Shown: in pieces, positions 42,958 through 51,425 of the stretch
Position numbering within the stretch: position 1 is the first letter of the stretch
Layout: each line of letters opens with the position of its first letter
NCBI RefSeq assembly: GCF_050958605.1
Contig: NZ_JBJHDO010000002.1
Span: forward strand, 812,081 to 876,080
Length of the DNA: 64,000 nt
Direction of reading: 5' to 3'
Source: G016756615 sp050958605
GTDB lineage: Bacteria > Pseudomonadota > Alphaproteobacteria > Rhizobiales > Rhizobiaceae
Program-made: the position numbers and the translations under genes
The notes under the pieces: model-generated
Told to the model about the DNA's origin: nothing
Seen by the model: the letters and a program-made list of their open reading frames with translations, nothing else
Database searches by the model: none

Positions 42958-44241
42958 TTAACGTGTTATAGCGGCCTCGATTCGCTCCTGCATTGCTACA
43001 GCGGCTTCTTCGGGCGACTTGAAGCCCAGAACAGCGGCCTGGAACTCTTCAAGGAACAGGTCACCTACCTGTGCGGCCTGATCGTAGGACGAGGGTAGCA
43101 TGGTCGCGTGCGCGATGGCCGATGCCTCCGCCTCCCAGTACGGAAGAAGCTTCTGCACACCTGGATCGTCGTAAGTGGCGGGCCGGATCGGGCCATTGCC
43201 GTTGAGCGCTGCGCGACGTGCTGCGTCCGGAGAGGACATGTGCCGGATGAAATCCCAAGCCAGGTCTTTGTTCTCGCTATTGCCGGGGATGCCCATCGCC
43301 CAGATCTCGGTCATGGCGACCACGTCTGCGTTGATATTTTCCGACGCGGGGATTGGCACAACTTTCACTTCGCCGGCGTGCCGCGCGGCGGCGGAATCGT
43401 TGAAGGTGCTGTAGCGCGCGAACGGATCGAAGATGAAGCCCGCCCGGCCCTGTTGGACCAGCGTGATGATCTCGTCGATGCTGAGCGTCGTCACATTCGG
43501 CGGCAGGACACCTTCCTTGTAGAGATCACGAACGGTCGAAAGCGCGAGCACCATTTCCGGCGAATTGGCCTTCACGTTCAGGTCGTCGTCAATGAGTTGC
43601 GCGCCGAAAGCTGCGAAGAAGCAAAGGATGGCGAAGGGACCCGATCCCGCAGGCATTAACATGCCGTAGACATCGTGGCCTTCCTTGTTCTTGCCGGTGA
43701 CCTTGCGGGCCGCTTCAAGAACGCCTTCAATCGTTTTGGGCGCATCCTCATAGCCGGCGCCGCGCAGATTCACCAGGTCGTAATGCATGCCGGTGGTGGC
43801 GTGGCGGAACGGTATCGCGAATGTCTTGGATTCGATAGTCAGGCCGGAGATCAGCTTGTCAGGGATACCGCTTGCATCCTCGATCGGCGCGGATTCCCTA
43901 TAGTCGTTGAGCGATGCCAGCAGGCGGCTAATTCTCGGCGTTGCGTACTTGTTGATGATGAACGCCACGTCGATGGCCGAGCTTCTGAGCGACATTTCGC
44001 GCTGCAATCGGTCATGCAGAGGGTCGATGTCTGCTGTGATCCAGTTTAACTCGACACCGTTGGCCTGGGCCCATTCTCCGGCGATGTCGCCGCCGGTTGT
44101 ACCACTGCCGCGGCCCCGGCTTACATTTTCATGTACCCGGTGCGACAGGATGGTAAGCTGTTTCGTTTGGGCAAATCCTGGTCGCGCCGCCAGTAGCGCG
44201 CCAGCGGCGGCCGTCGTTATGAAACTCCGTCTATTGATCAT
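42958..44241 (-). CDS. ABC transporter sugar-binding protein (family 1, twin-arginine-type leader)
   Basis: A 427-residue extracellular solute-binding protein. The N-terminus MINRRSFITTAAAGALL has a twin-arginine-like leader, and cleavage is likely near GFA-Q. The body shows family-1 features (FAIPFRHATTGMHYD, GKNKEGHDVYGMLMP). It is the binding component of the sugar importer whose other genes lie upstream beyond lacI (45.5-49.6 kb). The ligand is unknown. It follows lacI after 134 bases. Confidence 0.9.
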   Translation of the reverse strand: MINRRSFITTAAAGALLAARPGFAQTKQLTILSHRVHENVSRGRGSGTTGGDIAGEWAQANGVELNWITADIDPLHDRLQREMSLRSSAIDVAFIINKYATPRISRLLASLNDYRESAPIEDASGIPDKLISGLTIESKTFAIPFRHATTGMHYDLVNLRGAGYEDAPKTIEGVLEAARKVTGKNKEGHDVYGMLMPAGSGPFAILCFFAAFGAQLIDDDLNVKANSPEMVLALSTVRDLYKEGVLPPNVTTLSIDEIITLVQQGRAGFIFDPFARYSTFNDSAAARHAGEVKVVPIPASENINADVVAMTEIWAMGIPGNSENKDLAWDFIRHMSSPDAARRAALNGNGPIRPATYDDPGVQKLLPYWEAEASAIAHATMLPSSYDQAAQVGDLFLEEFQAAVLGFKSPEEAAVAMQERIEAAITR

Positions 44242-44375
44242 TACACTCTCCCTTTCATGTGCACGCGCCGCATCGCGAGGCGCGACGATTTGATGCCGCG
44301 TCGGGCGACGCGGACCTCCGCCCGGTCAGGGACGTAAAGTTGGTGAAGAAAAGCGAAAGTTGGTTGCGTCGAGGG

Positions 44376-45407
44376 TCAGGCCGACTGGCGGCGCACGATG
44401 GAAAAGCCGGTGTCCACCATCTTCTCTTTCTGCGAAGAGCCGGTCAGACGCCCAAGTAGCATCTCCGACGTGCGTCTGCCGATCTCGTAGGCACCCACCT
44501 GCACCGTGGTCAACGGCGGCACCGAGACCTGTCCGATATCGAGGTCCGAGAAGCCCATGACCGCAACATGCTCCGGCACCGACAGGCCACGCCTCTGGCA
44601 TTCGAAGAGGGCGCCGACTGCCAGAAGGTCGTTGGTGCAGAACACCACGTCCATTCCCGCATTCCCTTCCAGCAGACGGCCAACCGCCTGTCCGCCCGCC
44701 GCGAAGGACGAATGCGAAGGTGACTGTATCAGCACTTCCCGCGGCGAAGGCAGACCCGCTGCCTGCACGGCATGATAAAACCCTTCCTTTCGGGCAGCCG
44801 TGCGCTGATCGGTTCCGCCGATGAATCCGAACTTGCGATAACCTTGACCAAGCAGATATTCCGCCGCCGCCTGTGCCGCATGATAGTTGGAAAAGCCAAC
44901 CGCCATGTCGATCGGATTGTCGAACAGTTCCCACATCTCGACCACCGGTGTGTCGGAATGGAGTAGCAGTTCGCGACAGCGTGGATCCGTTATCGCACCC
45001 GCGATGACGATCCCATCCGCCCTGCGGCCGAGAAAAGCGCGAAGGATGGAATACTCCTGCTCCGGATCGTAGCCGCTCTGGCTGAGCATGAGCTCGTAAC
45101 CAGTGCCATGCAAGCCGCTTGAAAGCCCCTCTATGGTTTGCGCGAATATCGCGCTGGAAATCACCGGCACCATGGCGCTGATGACACGCGACTGGTTCGC
45201 AGCCATGCTGCCTGCAAGAAGATTCGGCAGATACCGCATCCGCTTGGCGACAGCGTGAACCTTCTCGCGCGTCGCTTCGGATACCATCTCGGGCTGGCTG
45301 AAAACGCGGGAAACGGTGGCCAGCGACACGCCGGCGGCTGCCGCAATATCCTCCATGCGGTTGGCACGTTCGGGACGCCTGGTCCCTATCCTGCTCTTCA
45401 GACTCAT
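44376..45407 (-). CDS. LacI-family transcriptional regulator
   Basis: A 343-residue repressor. The helix-turn-helix and hinge MEDIAAAAGVSLATVSRVFS (18-37) are standard; the rest is a periplasmic-binding-protein-like sensor domain (DGIVIAGAI, FIGGTDQ, MDVVFCTNDLLAVGAL). It sits among the genes of a carbohydrate ABC system. Two identical LacI-type operators, one 93 bases before this gene and one at the head of the large operon, are its likely targets, giving autoregulation and operon control. Confidence 0.92.
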   Translation of the reverse strand: MSLKSRIGTRRPERANRMEDIAAAAGVSLATVSRVFSQPEMVSEATREKVHAVAKRMRYLPNLLAGSMAANQSRVISAMVPVISSAIFAQTIEGLSSGLHGTGYELMLSQSGYDPEQEYSILRAFLGRRADGIVIAGAITDPRCRELLLHSDTPVVEMWELFDNPIDMAVGFSNYHAAQAAAEYLLGQGYRKFGFIGGTDQRTAARKEGFYHAVQAAGLPSPREVLIQSPSHSSFAAGGQAVGRLLEGNAGMDVVFCTNDLLAVGALFECQRRGLSVPEHVAVMGFSDLDIGQVSVPPLTTVQVGAYEIGRRTSEMLLGRLTGSSQKEKMVDTGFSIVRRQSA

Positions 45408-45499
45408 ATGAACCTATCCAGATGGAGCTTCCTGCCAAATACACGACAATACTTTCCTCGTCCCGTTCCTGGTGGAGAGTACCAGGCAGAATGGATTTA

Positions 45500-45513
45500 T
45501 GAAAGCGCTTACA
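45500..45513. promoter_or_regulatory. LacI-family operator upstream of the lacI gene
   Basis: TGAAAGCGCTTACA fits the LacI-family pattern TGnAAnCGnTTnCA at every fixed position. It is the exact reverse complement of the site at 51039-51052. It lies between the ATPase stop (45552) and the lacI start (45407), so it likely controls lacI and the binding-protein gene. Confidence 0.75.
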
Positions 45514-45551
45514 TTTCATTTGCACGTTCAGCTCTGCTTTCGACGACCTTC

Positions 45552-46640
45552 TCAGTATCTCGCTGCAACCTTTTCGGATGTGGTTGAGCCGACGGTCCGG
45601 TTCCCTCCGGCATCGAATAGATGGATCCGCTTCAGGTCAGGGCGGATACGGAGTTCATCGCCCGGATTTACAGCCAGATAATCGCGGAAGCTGCATATCA
45701 CCTGCTGCCTGCCAATACGCAAATGCACTTGCGTTTCAGCGCCCGTTGGCTCGACAACTTCCACGATGCCCGGCAAACCGGACTCGTTGTCGATCGAGAC
45801 ATGCTCCGGGCGGAAACCGCACTGGACGGCATTCCCCGCCTCGCGCAATGGAGCCGGAAACGGCAGGCGTAGGCCTTCTCCGAGCAGGAAGAAACCGTTC
45901 TCGACGCGCCCGTCCACGAGGTTCATGGATGGGCTGCCGATGAACTGCGCGACGAACGTATTGCACGGATGGTTGTAGAGCTCGATCGGCGCGCCGACCT
46001 GCTCGATCCGGCCATCGCGCATGACGATGATCTTGTCCGCCATGGTCATGGCTTCGATCTGGTCGTGGGTGACATAGATCATGGTCGTGCCAAGCTTGGC
46101 ATGAAGCGCCTTGATCTCCGCGCGCATCTGCACACGCAGTTTGGCATCCAGGTTTGAGAGCGGCTCGTCGAATAGAAAGACCTTCGGTTCGCGCACGATT
46201 GCCCGGCCCATCGCGACGCGCTGGCGCTGGCCGCCGGAGAGCTGGCGCGGATAACGGTCGAGAAGCTGGCGAAGCGCGAGGATTTCCGCCGCTTGGTTCA
46301 CCCGGCGCTCGATTTCCCCAGCGGGAACCCGGTTCAGCGAAAGGCTGAAACCCATGTTCTTGCGCACATTGAGATGCGGGTAGAGCGCGTAATTCTGGAA
46401 GACCATCGCGATATCGCGGTCCTTGGGACGCATCTTGTTGACAACTGTCCCGTCAATCGCAATGGCCCCGCCATCAATGTCTTCCAAACCGGCGATCATT
46501 CGCAGCAGCGTGGACTTTCCGCATCCCGAGGGGCCGACGAGGATCGTAAATTCGCCATCTTCGACCCGTGCGGAAACCTCCTTGATGACGGAGAGATTGC
46601 CAAAGCGTTTCACTACGCCGTCGATGACCACATCAGCCAT
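45552..46640 (-). CDS. ABC sugar importer ATP-binding protein (UgpC/MsmK type)
   Basis: A 362-residue ATPase: Walker A GPSGCGKS (36-43), signature LSGGQRQRVAMGRA, Walker B VFLFDEPLSNLDAKLR, switch YVTHDQ, then a C-terminal TOBE regulatory region. This is the CUT1 sugar-importer type. CAGGAGGAG precedes the ATG at 46640, which lies just inside the end of the cupin gene. It pairs with the two permeases at 47.9-49.6 kb and the binding protein at 43 kb. Confidence 0.94.
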   Translation of the reverse strand: MADVVIDGVVKRFGNLSVIKEVSARVEDGEFTILVGPSGCGKSTLLRMIAGLEDIDGGAIAIDGTVVNKMRPKDRDIAMVFQNYALYPHLNVRKNMGFSLSLNRVPAGEIERRVNQAAEILALRQLLDRYPRQLSGGQRQRVAMGRAIVREPKVFLFDEPLSNLDAKLRVQMRAEIKALHAKLGTTMIYVTHDQIEAMTMADKIIVMRDGRIEQVGAPIELYNHPCNTFVAQFIGSPSMNLVDGRVENGFFLLGEGLRLPFPAPLREAGNAVQCGFRPEHVSIDNESGLPGIVEVVEPTGAETQVHLRIGRQQVICSFRDYLAVNPGDELRIRPDLKRIHLFDAGGNRTVGSTTSEKVAARY

Positions 46641-47190
46641 TTCGGGACTCCTCCTGTAATTCGACGGCTTGTTCCTGCAGGCCCAGCATGACGACGAAGA
46701 GGACTGCCGTTTCATGTCCAGTGTTTTTCCAAGCATGAACGGCAGCCTGCTGCACGACTACATCGCCCGGTTCGAGCTCGATCTCGCCGTCCTCCATGAC
46801 CATGGTCAGACGGCCACGCAGCAGGAGTGCATAATCCAGCGTCTGCGTGACGTGCATGCCGGGGTGACGCTTCAGCCAGCGCGCCGGGCGATCTGCGCCA
46901 ATAGCCTGCGCCATCTCGCCTGCGGCTGCGGCATCGGCCCAGCGTTGCGCATCCGGCGGGATGTGAACGACACGGCAACTCGACCCGCCTGCTCCGGGAC
47001 TAAAATCCGGAAAGCGCAGTTGAGACTGATCGGGCTCAAATGCCTGCCTGTCGAGGGAACGGGTATGCCACACCTCTTCTATCAGGCCGCCCCCGCCGGT
47101 CTCGCGCCGGGCAGTCACCGGCCCAACGGAGGAAACCCGCGAGACGCCGTCCGCCGCAATTGCAGTCACTAATCGGCGCATATGATGCAT
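46633..47190 (-). CDS. Cupin-domain protein
   Basis: A 185-residue protein whose C-terminal half is a cupin: HPGMHVTQTLDYALLLRGRL and GDVVVQQAAVHAWKNTG. The ATG at 47190 shares a base with the SDR stop, so translation is coupled; a longer start inside the SDR gene is rejected. Such small cupins act as sugar isomerases, dioxygenases or binding proteins. In this locus it may act on the imported carbohydrate or its oxidised product; not decidable. Confidence 0.85.
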   Translation of the reverse strand: MHHMRRLVTAIAADGVSRVSSVGPVTARRETGGGGLIEEVWHTRSLDRQAFEPDQSQLRFPDFSPGAGGSSCRVVHIPPDAQRWADAAAAGEMAQAIGADRPARWLKRHPGMHVTQTLDYALLLRGRLTMVMEDGEIELEPGDVVVQQAAVHAWKNTGHETAVLFVVMLGLQEQAVELQEESRNG

Positions 47191-47945
47191 CAGTTGCGCC
47201 CCCCGTCGACGAAATAGGTCTGGTTTGTGCACATCCGCGCGCTACCGGAACATAGGAACAGCACGAATTCGGTGATATCGTCCGGTTGAAGCTCGTCGGG
47301 AATGCACTGCGCCTCCGCCCGGCGCGCATCCGCTTCCGGCGTCCACCAGAGGTGCTTCTGCTTCTTCGTCATGACCCAACCGGGCACCACCTGATTGACT
47401 CGGATATTCTGCCTGCCGTATTTCCGCGCCGCCGCGCGGGTCAGCCCGAAAACGCCCGCCTTGGCAATGCCGTAGGCCGGCATCATTGAGGCTCCGATAT
47501 ATGCGGCATGGGAACCAATATTGACGATTGCCCCGCCGCCGGCCGAAGCCATCGGCGCAGCCAGATTCTGGATCATGAAGAAATAGTGCTTGAGGTTCAC
47601 GGCTAGCAGGTCGTCGAAGCGCTCGGGCGTGAGGTCCTCGAACTCATGGCGGATGTCGTTCGCAGCATTGTTCACGAGGAAGGAGGGCGTCTTTCCTGCG
47701 TCGAGGATCCGAGCACAGCAGGCCTGAAGCGCCGGAATGTCCCGCAGATCGCATTGATGGTACGCGATCGTGCCACCGCTTTCCGGAAATGCGGGAAGTT
47801 CCGGCTCAACCAGATCGATGATCGCCACATCGCAGCCCTGGCGCAAGAAACCCGCGCTGATTGCAGCGCCGATGCCGGTCGATCCGCCGGTAACCACCGC
47901 CAAACGCCCTTGCAGATCTTTATAGCGGCTGTATTCGCCGTTCAT
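47190..47945 (-). CDS. SDR-family NAD(P)-dependent oxidoreductase
   Basis: A 251-residue classical short-chain dehydrogenase: VTGGSTGIGAAIS (cofactor), NNAAND, and the catalytic set S in NIGSHAAYIG and Y-xxx-K in AYGIAKAG. The C-terminal FVDGGRN is also typical. In a sugar-uptake operon it likely oxidises a sugar or polyol. It lies 4 bases behind the permease gene and overlaps the cupin start by one base. Confidence 0.92.
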   Translation of the reverse strand: MNGEYSRYKDLQGRLAVVTGGSTGIGAAISAGFLRQGCDVAIIDLVEPELPAFPESGGTIAYHQCDLRDIPALQACCARILDAGKTPSFLVNNAANDIRHEFEDLTPERFDDLLAVNLKHYFFMIQNLAAPMASAGGGAIVNIGSHAAYIGASMMPAYGIAKAGVFGLTRAAARKYGRQNIRVNQVVPGWVMTKKQKHLWWTPEADARRAEAQCIPDELQPDDITEFVLFLCSGSARMCTNQTYFVDGGRN

Positions 47946-47949
47946 CCGG

Positions 47950-48780
47950 TCATCCTTTCACCGCACCACTGGTCAAACCCGCGACGATCAGCCGGTTCGC
48001 CAAGATTACCAGCAGAACAACGGGCAGGATCTGAACCGTCACGCCGGCGAAGAGAACCCCCCAGCTCGTCCCGTAAATGGCGTCCATCACTTCGGAGATG
48101 ACCAGCGGAGCAGTCTTGGCGTTCGATGTGGTGAAGATCAGCGCGAACAGAAATTCGTTCCACGAATAGATAAAGACAAAGATCGCGCCAGCCGCGATAC
48201 CCTGGGCCGCCAGCGGCAGGATCACGCGCAAGAGGATCTGCAACTGGCTTGCACCGTCCATCTCGGCCGCCTCGTCCAGTTCCTTCGGGACCTCATCAAT
48301 GAAGGTCTTGAGCATGATCGTCACAAGGGAGACCCAGAACGCCGCATAGAGCACGATCAGCACGATATGCGTGTCGCTGAGGCCGAAGAAATCGATCATC
48401 GGAAACAGCGGTAACGTGACCACAATAGGTGGCAGAAGACGCACGGCGATCATGTACAGCGCGCTGCGAGCGACAAGCGGACCCGAATAGCGCGAATAAA
48501 CATACCCCGCCATGAAGCTGACGACCGTGGCGATCACAGTTGCGCCCACAGCAACGATCACGCTGTTGCGGAGCGCCGGAAAGAAATCGCCGAACTCGGT
48601 CCAAAGCGCCCGGTAGTTTTCAAACGTCGGGACGAAGACCAGCGAAGGAGGATAGTTGAAGATCTGTCCCGCCGGTTTTAACGAGGACAGGATGATGAAC
48701 GCCACCGGTCCCAGCGACCAGACCAGAATGACAGCCAGCCCGAGGTGCTTAACAATGCGCATGAGGAGTGTATCAGACAT
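47950..48780 (-). CDS. Carbohydrate ABC permease, MalG type
   Basis: A 276-residue permease with six helices; the EAA loop is EVPKELDEAAEMDGASQLQILLRVILPLA. It is the second subunit of the CUT1 channel. It overlaps the MalF-type gene by 8 bases. Confidence 0.93.
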   Translation of the reverse strand: MSDTLLMRIVKHLGLAVILVWSLGPVAFIILSSLKPAGQIFNYPPSLVFVPTFENYRALWTEFGDFFPALRNSVIVAVGATVIATVVSFMAGYVYSRYSGPLVARSALYMIAVRLLPPIVVTLPLFPMIDFFGLSDTHIVLIVLYAAFWVSLVTIMLKTFIDEVPKELDEAAEMDGASQLQILLRVILPLAAQGIAAGAIFVFIYSWNEFLFALIFTTSNAKTAPLVISEVMDAIYGTSWGVLFAGVTVQILPVVLLVILANRLIVAGLTSGAVKG

Positions 48781-49642
48781 TGCCGTTCCTCATTGAGCGC
48801 TGCATCAGCCACAGATAGAGCGAAGCAATCAAAAGCGTGCCGACCACCATGATCCAGCCAGTGGCGGACGCCGTGCCAAAGGCACCGTCGCGATAGGCGT
48901 CGCGGTAAAGATAGACGCCGAGCACCTCAGTCGTTCGGGCAGGGCCGCCTCCCGTGAGCAGCCAGACTTCGGAGAAGAGCCGGAATGCGAAGATGAAGCG
49001 GAAAATGAGTGCGATTAGAAGGGTTGGAAGAAGAAGCGGGAGGGTGACGCGCCAGAAACTCTGGAAGCCACCCGCGCCGTCTACCTTCGCCGCTTCGTAA
49101 AGCGAGTTGGGGATCGCGGTCATTCCTGCGTAGATCAGGATCACCGAGAACGGAAGATGCTGCCAGATGCTGATAATCGCGACAAGGGTGAGGCCCGCGA
49201 CCGGCGAGGCGCTCCAGTTCATCGCATAGCCCATGTCAGCAAGGGTGCGGCCAATCACGCCGTAGCTGGGGTTCATCAACGATTTCCACACCAGCACGGT
49301 GATGACTTCAGAAACTGAATAGGGCACCAAAACCAGGGCGATCATCACCGAACGCAGCGGCACGCCGGACAAAAAAAGCGAGGCAATGAAAACGGCCAGC
49401 AGAATCTCGATATAGACAATCGCGTTGACGACGATGAAGGTGTTCCAAGAGGCTCGCCAGAACGCCGGATCGCTGAAGATACGGGCGTAGTTGGCGAGAC
49501 CCACAAAGACCTGGTTTGTGCCGAAGGTGGATTCGTTAAGGCTCAGCCAGAAAATGTAGATTGCCGGGATCGTCATGGTTATCGCCAGCAAAATATGTAC
49601 TGGGGCTCCCAGTGCATAGGCACTAAGATTTGGCTTCTTCAC
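48773..49642 (-). CDS. Carbohydrate ABC permease, MalF type
   Basis: A 289-residue permease with six helices and the EAA loop IPNSLYEAAKVDGAGGFQSFWRVTLPLL. It forms the importer channel with the MalG-type partner. It starts after a 69-base gap that holds two small hairpins, so its level may differ from that of the two genes before it. Confidence 0.93.
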   Translation of the reverse strand: MKKPNLSAYALGAPVHILLAITMTIPAIYIFWLSLNESTFGTNQVFVGLANYARIFSDPAFWRASWNTFIVVNAIVYIEILLAVFIASLFLSGVPLRSVMIALVLVPYSVSEVITVLVWKSLMNPSYGVIGRTLADMGYAMNWSASPVAGLTLVAIISIWQHLPFSVILIYAGMTAIPNSLYEAAKVDGAGGFQSFWRVTLPLLLPTLLIALIFRFIFAFRLFSEVWLLTGGGPARTTEVLGVYLYRDAYRDGAFGTASATGWIMVVGTLLIASLYLWLMQRSMRNGNV

Positions 49643-49650
49643 GAATGCGC

Positions 49651-49685
49651 CTCCCGTCTTTGGGAGCCCGCCCTCTGGACGGGCT
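49651..49685 (-). promoter_or_regulatory. Tandem hairpins between the unassigned genes and the permease gene
   Basis: CTCCC/GGGAG (49651-49666) and AGCCCG/CGGGCT (49665-49685) are adjacent inverted repeats in the 69-base gap before the MalF-type start. They share two bases, so they may be alternative folds. Possible roles are mRNA processing or attenuation within the operon. Confidence 0.4.
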
Positions 49686-49711
49686 ACGTATCGTACCCTC
49701 CTCGGATACGG

Positions 49712-50068
49712 CTACTCCTTGAGAACCAGATAGATCAGGAACTTCATCGGCTTTCCCGCATCTCCCAAATCCACCTTCAAGCGAAGCCAGTTTCCGAAAT
49801 GGCGCTGGGGAAGCGTAAAGAGTTCCGTCGGGGCGACAGGTAGGTCGAGCCGCAGCGAAGGGCTGCTTTCCACATCATCGCACCATAAGATCCCGTCGGG
49901 GGAGATCTGCGGTGTTAGGTGAAGCGTCAGCTGCTCCGCGGGCAAGGGATCGAGGATCCGGATGAACCACCGTGCCTCCGAAGCCCATCCGGCTTCGAAT
50001 GGCTCTGTCGCAAAGTTCGCTTCCCAGACATTGCCCTGCTCGAGGACCGAGGTAATACAGCGCTTCAT
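49712..50068 (-). CDS. Unassigned 118-residue protein in the LacI-controlled operon
   Basis: A small protein without signal peptide or clear helix bundle; it looks beta-rich (EARWFIRILDP, EQLTLHLTPQISPDGILW, RHFGNWLRLKVDLG). The ATG at 50068 lies 4 bases after the TAG of the preceding 312-residue gene, so the two are co-expressed. I do not recognise the family. It may be a carbohydrate-binding or beta-sandwich accessory protein. Given its tight coupling, it probably works with the product of its neighbour. Confidence 0.7.
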   Translation of the reverse strand: MKRCITSVLEQGNVWEANFATEPFEAGWASEARWFIRILDPLPAEQLTLHLTPQISPDGILWCDDVESSPSLRLDLPVAPTELFTLPQRHFGNWLRLKVDLGDAGKPMKFLIYLVLKE

Positions 50069-50072
50069 TGTT

Positions 50073-51011
50073 CTACCAATCCACTGACACGACCACTGAG
50101 TCGACCCACAGGTAATTCCGCACCGGTCGTCGGGTGCGAACGTCGAGGCAGAAATTGAGAAGCCGTTCGCAGCCCCAATACTTGTGCTCATAGATCGGCA
50201 CCGGCAATTCGCGCAGGTCCATCGTCAAATCGTTGACCTGCAACTCCGTGTTCCGGCGCGAGCGGGTGTCGAAAACCCAGCGCAAATAGTGCCAGTTCGC
50301 CTTTGTCGGGATTTCGTTATAGCAAAGCGGCTGGTGGCCGCCGGGCACGGGCTTCCAGTCGTCCGGGTGCACCACGTGATAGTCCTCGGGCGACTGCGCC
50401 GTGCCATTCCTTTCCATTTTCGTCGTTGGCTGCACTGACGTTTTGTACATCCAGCGCTGAACCAGCTTGCCTTCACGATCGGTGTTCTCGTACCGGAGCG
50501 CGCAATGATAGCGTTCGCCGTCCTGCCCTTCACCGACGTCGTTGCTGATTGTGAAATCGCCAAACTGGAGCGCCGACGGGTCGTAATTCCCGTCCCAGCT
50601 CGAGTCCGTTATTCCGACCTGCGGATAGACTGTTTCGGCTTTGAAGGTGAAATACATCTCAAACTGGACCTGGCCGAGCTGAGAATAGGTGAAACGTTTG
50701 ATGGCCTGGCTCATATGGCCGGGCTTCGGACGGGTGCCGAGCTTCAGCGAGTAGGTCCCGTCGATCGATCCATGCGAACCTGTGTCGAAGAACGTCATGG
50801 TCGACAGCTGCGGCGGCCGTAGATCGCGGGCCCGCTGGCGCAAATTATCCAGATTATTGTCGTGATTGCCGCTGAGCTCGCACCAGCCGTTCGTACCGTT
50901 GTCGAAATCATTCACGAACAGGATACGTGGCATTGGATTGAACCTGCTCAGCAGGGGATCGCTGCCGCGTAGCGCCCGCGCCATGGCCCTCTCCAACAGG
51001 TCTATATCCAT
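50073..51011 (-). CDS. Unassigned 312-residue protein, jelly-roll-like, first gene of the LacI-controlled operon
   Basis: No signal peptide is seen. The segment NDFDNGTNGW, then SIDGTYSLKLGTR and QLGQVQFEMYFTFKAE, resembles lectin-like jelly-roll modules that bind or cut glycans. From memory it may belong to the DUF6772 type, but this is unverified. It is the first gene after the operator at 51039-51052, ahead of the transporter genes. A cytosolic glycan-acting or binding role for the imported sugar is inference. Confidence 0.75.
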   Translation of the reverse strand: MDIDLLERAMARALRGSDPLLSRFNPMPRILFVNDFDNGTNGWCELSGNHDNNLDNLRQRARDLRPPQLSTMTFFDTGSHGSIDGTYSLKLGTRPKPGHMSQAIKRFTYSQLGQVQFEMYFTFKAETVYPQVGITDSSWDGNYDPSALQFGDFTISNDVGEGQDGERYHCALRYENTDREGKLVQRWMYKTSVQPTTKMERNGTAQSPEDYHVVHPDDWKPVPGGHQPLCYNEIPTKANWHYLRWVFDTRSRRNTELQVNDLTMDLRELPVPIYEHKYWGCERLLNFCLDVRTRRPVRNYLWVDSVVVSVDW

Positions 51012-51038
51012 TCATCCAACTCCCATGAGACACAGCTA

Positions 51039-51052
51039 TGTAAGCGCTTTCA
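51039..51052. promoter_or_regulatory. LacI-family operator at the head of the carbohydrate operon
   Basis: TGTAAGCGCTTTCA fits TGnAAnCGnTTnCA fully and is the reverse complement of the site at 45500-45513. It lies 28 bases before the ATG of the first operon gene (51011), a position that would block transcription. Confidence 0.8.
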
Positions 51053-51164
51053 TTGCCGGGTAGCGCAGGCATCATGTCGTTGTCAAGCGTTGAGAAGAGA
51101 TGTTCCACTTTGCTGCGCCCAACCTTCGCGGACAAGATCATGGGGCCTCTTTGCGGAGGTCCGT

Positions 51165-51413
51165 ATGGAAGCCGGCAAGGTCGAGGAGGTGCGCGAGATT
51201 CAGACGGCTTTTGCTCTGGTGGCCGCGGCGGCGGGACCTTTTATCATCCTTGCAGTCTCGCAGCGCCAGCGTCCCGGCTACGTCCGCTTGCGCATCCTCG
51301 CGGACGAAGCCGCGTCGTCTCCGGTGATGATGAGTTACCTATCCGGAGGGTATCGCGGGAATACAGAAATGACGCTGACGATATATGCGGCTGCCGAGGC
51401 TTCGTCTCTCTAA
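51165..51413 (+). CDS. Doubtful small open frame of 82 codons
   Basis: ATG at 51165 follows GCGGAGGTCCGT, a good ribosome site. The product has one hydrophobic stretch (ALVAAAAGPFIILAV) and no recognised family. It faces the lpsL gene end. It could be a decayed gene remnant or chance; listed because of the ribosome site. Confidence 0.22.
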   Translation: MEAGKVEEVREIQTAFALVAAAAGPFIILAVSQRQRPGYVRLRILADEAASSPVMMSYLSGGYRGNTEMTLTIYAAAEASSL

Positions 51414-51425
51414 GTGCGCCCCAGT

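Larger units (their letters stand above)
51012..51425. other. Intergenic region ahead of the LacI-controlled operon
   Basis: About 414 bases. It holds the LacI operator at 51039-51052 and presumably the operon promoter near 51050-51130. The rest has one doubtful small frame (51165-51413) on the plus strand and no clear repeat or RNA gene. Confidence 0.5.

Noticed and set aside
51090..51164. Upstream extension of the small frame at 51165
   Set aside because: The added residues have no ribosome site and Arg/Cys-rich random composition; even the shorter frame is doubtful.
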